A stretch of 64,000 nt of DNA from SMYC01 sp963578475 (GTDB lineage: Bacteria; Acidobacteriota; Vicinamibacteria; Marinacidobacterales; SMYC01), in assembly GCA_963578475.1 (NCBI GenBank), contig CAUZCL010000005.1:82739-146738 (forward strand), given 5' to 3'. The stretch's first letter is position 1, and each line of letters begins with the position of its first letter. The position numbers and the translations under genes were made by a program. This document shows positions 28,047 to 35,653 of this stretch, piece by piece. Under the pieces are notes generated by a model. That model was not told the DNA's origin. It did no database searches and saw nothing but the letters and a program-made list of their open reading frames with translations.

Positions 28047-28350
28047 GTGTGTACTCCATACTAGCGTAATCCTTCTGGGCAGAGCCCCGCCAGCACGGCC
28101 TCATCTGGCAGTGTGGTGAAAGCGACATGACGAGCACCATCCCAAAAAATCCATCACGAATAGCCACCCGAAGAGAACCTGCTGCCGGTCGGACAGACGA
28201 GCGTGGATTAGCAGCGAGTCCGTCACTAGCGTTTACGAGTTTCGTTCTGAATGCTACACTAGATCCAAAGACTAACAATCCAGTTCACCTTCACGGTAAC
28301 CGAAACTAACCAATTTTCGGGCCGGTCGTCTGTCTTCTTCAGGTGGTTGT
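28047..28350. other. Intergenic region between divergent genes
   Basis: About 300 bases separate the redox kinase (minus) from the matrixin-like gene (plus) and must hold both promoters. I see no strong -10/-35 pair, repeat or RNA structure, and short frames here have no family resemblance. Confidence 0.5.
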
Positions 28351-29016
28351 TTGAGCGCTTCGAGTTTCCGTTTTCGCTATCTTGTGGGCCTTTTGTGTCA
28401 CATCGCTCTGGCCCAGGTAGCGTGTACGCCCCTTACGCTCTCACCCGACAGGGCGCCGTTGATTCTGGCCTCCTGCGGTGCGCAACCAAACTTCACCTCC
28501 GCGACCCAACTAAAAAAGTGGCAAAGCTTCCCGGTCGACATCTACGTCGATCTCGGTCCGATTCCCGAAACGCTGGTCGAGGTCTATCGCGAAGGTGTCG
28601 AGCGCGGCATCCATCTCTGGGCGGAAGCCCTACCACAGACGACGGGCCGCTTGGTTCAGTTTCGGGTGAGCTACTCTCCGAACGCGGCCCCGGTCACATT
28701 ATCTCTCAGTGCAGGCCCGCTTCCGGAAAACGCAATGGGCATCACCGCGCTCACCTTCACGGACGAGCTCATCGTGAACGCCAAAGTTAAGCTGACGCGT
28801 AGCCATTACGAGCGCACCCCCTTTCTCGTGAACGACCTCGCCAACACGACCGCGCACGAGATCGGCCATGTGCTCGGCATCGTGGACCACTCCCCGTCCT
28901 CCGAAGACAAAATGTCGGTGGCAGACAATTTTGGCGTTCACAATCAAGAACAAGACCCTGTGAGTCTTCTCACCGCGAGCGACCTCAACACCCTCCGAGA
29001 AGCTTACTGCCGCTAG
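28351..29016 (+). CDS. Matrixin-like zinc metalloprotease, exported
   Basis: 221 residues from TTG 28351, supported by AGGTGG 8 bases upstream. The N-terminus is hydrophobic up to HIALAQVACTP, a signal peptide that may end in a lipidated Cys (the lipobox is imperfect). The zinc motif HEIGHVLGIVDH near residue 171 is complete, with three His ligands and catalytic Glu, and a Met-containing turn DKMSV follows, as in matrixins (M10) and other metzincins. The protein is short, with only a catalytic domain. It probably degrades protein in the periplasm or at the surface. It heads a plus-strand run with an M14 peptidase and a parvulin lipoprotein. Confidence 0.82.
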   Translation: MSASSFRFRYLVGLLCHIALAQVACTPLTLSPDRAPLILASCGAQPNFTSATQLKKWQSFPVDIYVDLGPIPETLVEVYREGVERGIHLWAEALPQTTGRLVQFRVSYSPNAAPVTLSLSAGPLPENAMGITALTFTDELIVNAKVKLTRSHYERTPFLVNDLANTTAHEIGHVLGIVDHSPSSEDKMSVADNFGVHNQEQDPVSLLTASDLNTLREAYCR

Positions 29017-29085
29017 GGGCAACTTGCTTCAATCAGTACCCGCGCACTAACATCGCGCGTTCTTTTATCGAGCGAGGTGTGCTTC

Positions 29086-31755
29086 ATGGTCCGTGCGTCC
29101 GTCTTTTCTTTTATTCCTACTCTCTTCCTCGTTGGCTACGTAAGCGCCCAAGAAGCGTTTTGGCCAGGTGCGAGCTATGACTCCACTGTGCCCACGATGG
29201 AGCAAGTCTTGGGCCACGCCCCCGGCGATAGGATCGTCTCCCATGCCGAGATGCTCGAATATCTGCGAGCGCTGACCGAGGCGCGACCCGCGCAAATCCA
29301 AGTGCAAGAATACGCGCGAACATGGGAAGGACGTGAGCTCGTCTATGCAGTCATCGGATCGCCGGCCAACATGGGAAGGCTCGACGAGATACGCGCCAAT
29401 ATCCAAAGGCTCGCCGACCCCCGCACGACGACCGACGCGGAAGCCGGCGCCATTATCGAGAACCATCCCGCCGTCACCTGGCTTGCCTACGGGGTGCACG
29501 GGAACGAAATCTCTTCACCGGATGCGGGCTTGCTCACGGCCTACCACCTCCTCGCCGCCCAGGGCGACGAGATCGTGGACACAATATTGCGCGAAACCCT
29601 CGTTGTCATCGTTCCGACGCAAAACGCCGACGGACGCGACCGCTTCGTGAATCACTTCCGCGTCGCCGAAGGCATCGCGCCGAGCGCCCATCCGGCGGCC
29701 GCCGAGCACGACGAGCCGTGGCCCGGCGGTCGGACCAATCATTATTATTTCGACTTGAACCGCGACTGGCTCGCTTTGACGCAGCCCGAGACGCAAGGCC
29801 ACGTGCGCGCAATCCTTCAATGGTTCCCGCAAATCTTCATCGACCTGCACGAGATGGGCGGCAACTCGACTTATTACTTCACGCCGGAAGCCATACCCTA
29901 CAACCCTCACATCACCTCGGGCCAGAGAGAAACGCTCGATGTCTACGGACGCAACAACGCGAAGTGGTTCGACACCTACGGATTCCTCTACTTCACGCGC
30001 GAGATCTACGACGCCTTTTACCCCGGCTACGGTGCGAGCTGGCCGCTATTTCACGGCACACTCGCGGCGACTTACGAACAAGCGTCGGCGCGCGGGCTCG
30101 TCTTCCGTCGCAACGACGGGACCGACCTTCACTTCAGAGACGGCGTGCGCCATCACTTCGTGGCCTCCATCGCTACCACGGAAACAACTGCGCGGAACCG
30201 CGCGCGCTTTCTCGACGGTTTCTGGACCTACCGTAAGTCCGCCATACAAGAGGGCCGGAGCGAGAGTGTAAAAGCCTACGCCATTGCCAACGAAGGAGAC
30301 ACGGCGGCGGTGCGCAAGCTCGCGGGCATTCTCGCCGAGCACGGTATCGAAGTGAGCCGCGCAACAGCAGCTTTCACGGGCTGCGGCCGCGCCGGCGACT
30401 TTCCCGCGGGAAGCTTGATCGTCGAGCTCGCGCAGCCGGCGAAGCGACTCATTCGAACGATCCTCGATGCCGACGTCCCGCTCGGCGATGACTTTCTGGT
30501 AGAGCAAGAGCGCCGGCGCAAGAGAAACCTTCCGGACGAGATCTACGACGTCACGGGCTGGGCGCTGCCGCAGCTCTTCAACGTCGAGACGGTCACCTGC
30601 GATGTCGTCCCCACGGGTAATTTCGAGCCCGCTGGGAGCGAGCGCGTCACCCCCGCGACGATCACAGGAGGCCGCGCGCGCGTCGCCTACCTCGCGCCCT
30701 GGGGCACGGCCGCGGCCGGGCGTTTGCTGGCAGGAGCGCTCCGCGCTGATCTTCGCGTGCTGAGCGCCGACAAAACGATCGAGCAAAGCGGGCGGACCTA
30801 CCCCACGGGGACGCTCATCTTTCCCGTGGACCAGAACCCGTCCGAGATGCACGACACGCTCGACGAGCTCGCGCGCCAGACGGGCGCCGAGGTCGTCGCC
30901 ACCGATACCGGCTGGGTCGAAGGCGGCGTCAACTTCGGAAGTCGCAACGTTCGGCACGTACGGCGGCCCGAGGTGGCGCTCGCATGGGACGAACCGACTT
31001 CGTCCAGATCCGCGGGCGCAACACGCTTCGTGCTCGAAGGTCAATACGGCTATCCCGTCACGCCTATCCGCTCGCGGCGAATAGCTTCGACCGATCTGCA
31101 TCCTTTCGACGTCCTCATCCTGCCCGAAGGAGACTACGACTCGGTGTTCGACGAAAAGACGACCGTGAGCTTGAAGCGCTGGGTGGAGGAAGGCGGGACG
31201 CTTATCGGGCTCGGGAGCGCGGTCGACTTTCTTACCGATGCAGAGCTTTTGTCATCGCGGCGCGAGAACCAGACGGAGCGCGAGGACGATCCCAAGAAAG
31301 AGGGCGACACACCTCCCGCGATGCTGCTCACGTCCGAAGAGGATTACCTGAAAGCTATCGAGCCGAAAGAAGAGAGGCCCGACGCGGTCGCCGGAGTCAT
31401 GGTGCGCGCCAAGCTCGACCCCGACCACTGGCTCAACGCCGGCATGGGTGACAGTGTCTATGCGCTCGTGCGCGGCCGAGCGATCTATACGCCACTCACG
31501 CTCGACAAAGGACGCAACCCCGCAGTCTTCGCCGGCGCCGACGAGCTCGTCGCGGGCGGTTATTTGTGGGAAGAGAACCGCAAGCAGATGGCCTATAAGC
31601 CGCTCACGATGGTCGAAGGCCACGGGCGCGGCCTCGTCATCGGTTTCGTCGCCGACCCGAACTACCGTGCCTATATGGACGGCCTCAACACGATCTTTTT
31701 GAACGCTGTCTTCCGGGGTCCCGCGCGGGCCCGCCCAGCCGTGCTCGGGCGATAG
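29086..31755 (+). CDS. Secreted M14-family zinc carboxypeptidase, large form
   Basis: About 889 residues from ATG 29086, preferred over GTG 29077 because GCGAGGTG precedes it and a signal peptide begins there (MVRASVFSFIPTLFLVGYVSA). The M14 zinc site is seen as GVHGNEISS (His and Glu) around residue 145, with the later His in IDLHEMG near residue 255; NRDWLALTQPETQ holds substrate-binding residues. After about residue 390 a long C-terminal part follows with a flavodoxin- or glutamine-amidotransferase-like fold (FDVLILPEGDYDSVF, then GTLIGLGSA). This layout is typical of large acidobacterial and Bacteroidota M14 proteins. It removes C-terminal residues from peptides outside the cytoplasm. Confidence 0.9.
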   Translation: MVRASVFSFIPTLFLVGYVSAQEAFWPGASYDSTVPTMEQVLGHAPGDRIVSHAEMLEYLRALTEARPAQIQVQEYARTWEGRELVYAVIGSPANMGRLDEIRANIQRLADPRTTTDAEAGAIIENHPAVTWLAYGVHGNEISSPDAGLLTAYHLLAAQGDEIVDTILRETLVVIVPTQNADGRDRFVNHFRVAEGIAPSAHPAAAEHDEPWPGGRTNHYYFDLNRDWLALTQPETQGHVRAILQWFPQIFIDLHEMGGNSTYYFTPEAIPYNPHITSGQRETLDVYGRNNAKWFDTYGFLYFTREIYDAFYPGYGASWPLFHGTLAATYEQASARGLVFRRNDGTDLHFRDGVRHHFVASIATTETTARNRARFLDGFWTYRKSAIQEGRSESVKAYAIANEGDTAAVRKLAGILAEHGIEVSRATAAFTGCGRAGDFPAGSLIVELAQPAKRLIRTILDADVPLGDDFLVEQERRRKRNLPDEIYDVTGWALPQLFNVETVTCDVVPTGNFEPAGSERVTPATITGGRARVAYLAPWGTAAAGRLLAGALRADLRVLSADKTIEQSGRTYPTGTLIFPVDQNPSEMHDTLDELARQTGAEVVATDTGWVEGGVNFGSRNVRHVRRPEVALAWDEPTSSRSAGATRFVLEGQYGYPVTPIRSRRIASTDLHPFDVLILPEGDYDSVFDEKTTVSLKRWVEEGGTLIGLGSAVDFLTDAELLSSRRENQTEREDDPKKEGDTPPAMLLTSEEDYLKAIEPKEERPDAVAGVMVRAKLDPDHWLNAGMGDSVYALVRGRAIYTPLTLDKGRNPAVFAGADELVAGGYLWEENRKQMAYKPLTMVEGHGRGLVIGFVADPNYRAYMDGLNTIFLNAVFRGPARARPAVLGR

Positions 31756-31815
31756 CGCATTAGGCGTTCGGCGCTATTCACCTTATGATGGCGACAACGT
31801 AGAGAAAGGAAATCT

Positions 31816-32859
31816 ATGCGTTTCGTGTACCCACGTCTCGAGAACTTGATCTTTGTCGGCTTGCTGGCTTTCGGGATCACGGCTTGCTTGAGCGACGAAA
31901 ACGAAGAAGCGCCCGCCGCCGCTCCCGAGGTCGTCTCCGAGGTTGAAGAAGTGAATGCGGAGCCGGCTGATCCCGAAACGTTCCCCAACATCGTCGCGAT
32001 CGTGAACGGGGTAGAGATTTCGAAAACTGAGCTCCTCGAGCGCATCGCGGGCGCCGATGCGCAAAAGGGCGGAAGCCCCGGCCCCAAGACCGTCGCGTAT
32101 TATCGTGAGATCCTGGATCAACTCGTTGGCGCGGAGCTTCTCTATCAAGCGTGCCGCGATCGAGACATGCTCGCGACGAGCGCCGACGTGGACAGAGAGC
32201 TCGACAAGCTAAAGAGCCGCTTCCCGCAACCCGACCGGTTCGAGCAGTCCCTCGAAGCTCACGGCATGACCCTCGAGAAGCTACACACCGAAATGCGGCG
32301 AAATCTGAGCATCCATAAATTCATCGAGACGGATATCGCCAGTCAAGTGAGCGTCTCCACGGAAGACGTGCGACGCTTCTATGACGGGGCTCAAGATCAG
32401 ATGCGCCAACCGGAACAGCTGCGGTTGAGCCACATACTGAAAAGCGTCGATCCCGAGGCCACGACCGAGGAGCGAGCGACCGCGCTCGCGGCTATCGAAG
32501 GCGTCCTTCTCGAAGCGAGCTCCGGAGCGGATTTCGCTGCGCTCGCGCGGGAGAATTCCGAAGATCTGGGCTCGGCGCAAAACGGCGGAGAGCTCACCGT
32601 AACGCGCGGTCAAACCGTGCCGCCCTTTGAGCAAGCAGCTTTCGCGCTCGAACCTGGCGGGCTGAGCCCCGTGGTCGAGACACAGTTCGGCTACCACATC
32701 ATCAAGATGTTGGAGAGGATCGAAGGACAGCTGATTCCTTACGAAGACGTTCAGGCGCAGATCGAGCAGGGTTTGAAACAAGAAGCGATTCAGTCCCGCA
32801 TGCAGCAAGCGATCGCGTCGCTAAAAGAAAGTGGCGAGGTGGAGCTCTTCATCGAATGA
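31816..32859 (+). CDS. Parvulin-type peptidyl-prolyl isomerase lipoprotein (SurA/PrsA-like)
   Basis: 347 residues. A lipoprotein signal ends in FGITAC near residue 24, followed by an acidic, Ala/Pro-rich linker. A SurA-N-like helical part follows (AELLYQACRDRDML, then LEKLHTEMRRNLSIHKFIE). The parvulin domain runs from about 200 to 305: RLSHILKSVDP, FAALARENSED, GGELTVTRGQTVPPFEQAAFAL, GYHIIKMLER. Such proteins fold outer-membrane or secreted proteins in the periplasm. AAAGGA about 6 bases upstream supports the ATG. It lies 60 bases after the M14 peptidase on the same strand and may share its transcript, fitting a secreted-protein theme. Confidence 0.9.
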   Translation: MRFVYPRLENLIFVGLLAFGITACLSDENEEAPAAAPEVVSEVEEVNAEPADPETFPNIVAIVNGVEISKTELLERIAGADAQKGGSPGPKTVAYYREILDQLVGAELLYQACRDRDMLATSADVDRELDKLKSRFPQPDRFEQSLEAHGMTLEKLHTEMRRNLSIHKFIETDIASQVSVSTEDVRRFYDGAQDQMRQPEQLRLSHILKSVDPEATTEERATALAAIEGVLLEASSGADFAALARENSEDLGSAQNGGELTVTRGQTVPPFEQAAFALEPGGLSPVVETQFGYHIIKMLERIEGQLIPYEDVQAQIEQGLKQEAIQSRMQQAIASLKESGEVELFIE

Positions 32860-32905
32860 GGAATGAGCGCTCATGTTCGCCAGCATCGCTCGCGGCGAGA
32901 GGTAG

Positions 32906-33525
32906 CTAGCGGGTCATTTTCTGTTCGAGCTCGTCGCGGAAATTGAGGATGACGTTGAACTGATTCGAGCCGCCGCGTTGGACCATCACGAAATGGCCGC
33001 CGTCTGGCGAGACATCGTACTGACGCTCCTGCTGTACCTCGTCCCCTACACGAAAAGCTCTTCGAAACAAAATCTCGGGCTTTCCGGGCGATGGTGAGTC
33101 CATACAATATTGCCCGGCTTCAGGTCACGGTGGACGATTTCGGCTCGGTGCGCGTTGTCGAGCGCGTCGGCAATTTGACTTCCGTAGCGAAGGACGTCCT
33201 GAAGCGGTAGCGGGCCCTTGCGAAGGCGCTCCGCGAGTGTCTCACCTTCGATGTACTCCATGACCAGGTAGGCAACCCCCTCATCCTCACCTAAATCGTG
33301 GAGTATACAAATGTGCGGGTGGTTCAAGCGCGAGATAGCACGCGCCTCACGCTCGAAACGCTCGCGCCACGCGGGATCTGAAGCTACCGCATCGGGAAGT
33401 ACTTTGATGGCCACCGTGCGACCGAGCCACGTATCGCGAGCTTTGTACACTTCACCCATACCGCCTGCACCGATGGGCGAGAGAATCTCGTAGTTACCCA
33501 GCCCTCTGCAGGATTCGAGCACCAT
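32906..33525 (-). pseudogene. Internally deleted Ser/Thr kinase-propeller gene (both ends kept)
   Basis: On the minus strand the frame opens as a normal kinase (GNYEILSPIGAGGMGEVYKA, VAIKVLPDAV, MEYIEGETLAERL, IVHRDLKPGNIVW). Near 33100 it jumps, with a frame change, to the C-terminus of the TolB/PD40 propeller that usually follows such kinases: SPGKPEILFRRAF, then YDVSPDGGHFVMVQRGG and a final FNVILNFRDELEQKM. The activation loop, C-lobe and most of the propeller, several hundred residues in relatives, are gone. A truncated product would lack kinase activity. ATG 33525 is the most natural old start. Confidence 0.82.
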
Positions 33526-33642
33526 CGGCCGTAGGTTATAGCAGACCACACGGCAGGCGGGACCCCAAAGCGCCTCGAGCTTGGTCTGGACTGAGTAAAT
33601 CGCAACAACCAGCCAAAAACGCGGACGGACGGGACTCGTCCG

Positions 33643-33663
33643 CAGCTCGTGCTGCGAACACGT
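33643..33663. repeat. Copy 1 of an imperfect 21-base direct repeat
   Basis: The sequence CAGCTCGTGCTGCGAACACGT here matches 34841-34861 at 19 of 21 positions in the same orientation. The two copies bracket the PIN and serine-hydrolase relics. GCAGC/GCTGC inside this copy can form a small hairpin. Confidence 0.6.
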
Positions 33664-33666
33664 CGT

Positions 33667-33924
33667 CTAGCCAAGTAACTCGATAACGGCTCGGGTGCCG
33701 GAAGCCTTGGTCAGTCGGCGATCTCCAGTTAGTAGAGTGGCGCCGAGCGCCTCCGCGAGACTCATGTAGGCGCCGTCATAGGTAGGAACATTGTCTTTGA
33801 GCGCCCAGATCCTCGTCAGGAAATCAGAGTGAGCGTAGCGGTTCAAATCGAGAAGAGCGAGGTGCTGAAGTGCTAACTGTGCGCGTTCGTCACTAATTTC
33901 ACCAACTAGAACGTACCTCCGCAA
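33667..33924 (-). pseudogene. vapC: C-terminal fragment of a VapC-type PIN toxin
   Basis: About 85 codons match the C-terminal half of VapC toxins: LRRYVLVGEISDERAQ, then PTYDGAYMSLAEALGA with the conserved Asp, and LLTGDRRLTKA. The first half with the essential N-terminal Asp is missing. The frame simply continues upstream through codons that are the complement of a plus-strand hydrolase relic, so the toxin was cut by the junction at about 33925. No antitoxin is next to it. Confidence 0.75.
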
Positions 33925-33926
33925 CG

Positions 33927-34764
33927 TTGGCCAGCGGTTTGGCTGAAACTCCGGTCGATCCGGAAGCCCATGACATGTACGCAGAGTTTGCGACTTCCGG
34001 ACATGACTTGAACGCTTGGGACCTCGAGTTCGAAAAGCCGGACGCGATCGGCGCCAAGATCGCCGTTGCCATCCGCACACCTCCGATGAGGTATGCAAGA
34101 CAAGGAGCGACGGGCGAGACCAAAGGTGGGGTCGTCGGACCGGGAACTCCCTATTCCCGCTATCGCAGCCAAGATCCGTTCTTCGTCGGTGTTTCTTTGG
34201 ATCGTTTTGTGCGAAACAAAGCCCCAGAGAAAAGCCTTTCACAGCACGTTCGAGAGGAAATCTATCGCTCTCTCGGAATCTATCGGGCCCCATCCGTGCG
34301 ATATCTCACACGTGATGGGAAGCTGAGCGGCGTCCCACCGATGCATCATGGTCAGCACGTCAGCATCGATGCAATGGCCAAGTTTGGCACCCTGATAGCC
34401 AACAAGGGTAAAGATCCAAGGACGGGCCGCCAGCTTTTGCACGCCGGCGCCCTGGAATAAATTTTGCCACGCACGGACCGCTCCGGCTATGCCGAGGGCT
34501 GGGCGATTGAGACGCGACCCGACGATCCCGGTCAAAGCGATCAAGTCCACTACGCAAAGTTTTTTTCACCTTTGGCCCTATCGGAATGCTGAGGGTTGCT
34601 TCTATCAGTATCCGCAGGCCCAGGGCTTTGGAGGCAATCTGATTGCCGTCTTTCCGAACAGCATGGTTGGGGTACGCGTTGCCCAGAATTTGTTCGGAGG
34701 CGATGACCCTTATGACTCCAAGGCGATGGGACGTTTGGCAGACTTCCTGGTTCCATTCTGCTAA
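33927..34764 (+). pseudogene. Serine hydrolase (class C beta-lactamase-like) relic
   Basis: The plus-strand frame 33927-34460 contains hydrolase-like helices (SLSQHVREEIYRSLGIYRAP, then DAMAKFGTLIANKG with DPRTGRQLLHAGALE). It stops, and in other frames the family continues with YAEGWAIETRP and ends with GFGGNLIAVFPNSMVGVRVAQ and YDSKAMGRLADFL. The SxxK and YxN motifs near the N-terminus are absent, so both the front is lost and at least two frameshifts are present. In relatives this end region closes the beta-lactamase fold. It directly abuts the PIN fragment, and both lie between the two 21-base direct repeats. Confidence 0.72.
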
Positions 34765-34840
34765 AGCTCGATGTTGAGGGAGCAGCCAGCGAGGCGCGCT
34801 CGCCCACGCGGTTTCCATTCAAATCGCGCTGTCCCTGCTG

Positions 34841-34861
34841 CGGCTCGTGCAGCGAACACGT
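34841..34861. repeat. Copy 2 of an imperfect 21-base direct repeat
   Basis: CGGCTCGTGCAGCGAACACGT; see the copy at 33643-33663. It lies in a 190-base stretch without a gene. Confidence 0.6.
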
Positions 34862-34958
34862 GTTCACGGAGCGCGAGTATCACTCGAGCTTGCCAGCGCG
34901 TCTGAAGAAACGAGACCTCGTTGTTACGACATGTGCCGAGGGCTCCCTCGACGCCGAC

Positions 34959-35642
34959 TTATTGCCGCCGAAACGTAAACGTCCCAACCGGAGCCACCGC
35001 ATCCCCTAACGCCAGTGGTGCGCCTTCAAGATGCGCGATCGGGATACGGGGCACCGTGTCGTCGTCGGGCGCGCTGTACGTATTGCCGCTATCGGTGCCG
35101 GCATCGTAGGGCTGAAGCTCGACGACGATCTCGTCGGCCCAATCTCCGTTCTCGAACAAACTCATCTCGCTCACGCCCACGAACCAATCGGGGCTCGGCG
35201 CGACCATCGAGACGAGGGTCACGAACGGAAACTCGACGCTGATGTCGAAAGCAAGGGGCACGTTGCCCGGCGAGCGCGCGATACCATCGCCGGACAGAAG
35301 GTTCTCTGCGTTGCCGTTTTCAATCGCCCGTCCGATTCCCACGTCGAGCGGCGTTTTGGAGCCGAGCTCCGCCATCACTTCGATGCCGTTGGTCGCGATC
35401 TCACCGGGGTTCCAAAAACGTATGCCCGCGCGATGGGTCGCGCCGATGAGTCCCGAGAAGTGCGGATTCGAAGGGAACATGTTGGGGTGGGTCGCGGCGC
35501 TCCAGGTAGCCGCGAAGGTTACGACATAGCTCGCGGTGGCGTCGTATGTTGGTGGCGGCCCAGGCGCTACCGGAGGCGTCGTGGCGGTGGGACCGGTATC
35601 GCCGCAGCCGGCGCTGAGAAGAAGCGCTGCGGCCGAGAACAC
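34959..35642 (-). CDS. Spondin_N-domain lipoprotein
   Basis: 227 residues from GTG 35642; an in-frame stop lies four codons upstream, so the start cannot be much earlier. The lipoprotein signal is short (MFSAAALLLSAGC), followed by a Thr/Pro-rich linker. From residue 35 the Spondin_N pattern is clear: YVVTFAATWSAATHP, PHFSGLIGATHRAG, FWNPGEIATNGIEVMAELG, VSMVAPSPDWFVGV. Spondin_N is best known from animal matrix proteins but occurs in secreted bacterial proteins, where a calcium-binding or adhesive role is supposed. It begins 11 bases after the ppsA stop on the same strand and probably rides on that transcript. Confidence 0.82.
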   Translation of the reverse strand: MFSAAALLLSAGCGDTGPTATTPPVAPGPPPTYDATASYVVTFAATWSAATHPNMFPSNPHFSGLIGATHRAGIRFWNPGEIATNGIEVMAELGSKTPLDVGIGRAIENGNAENLLSGDGIARSPGNVPLAFDISVEFPFVTLVSMVAPSPDWFVGVSEMSLFENGDWADEIVVELQPYDAGTDSGNTYSAPDDDTVPRIPIAHLEGAPLALGDAVAPVGTFTFRRQ

Positions 35643-35653
35643 GATTTCTCACG

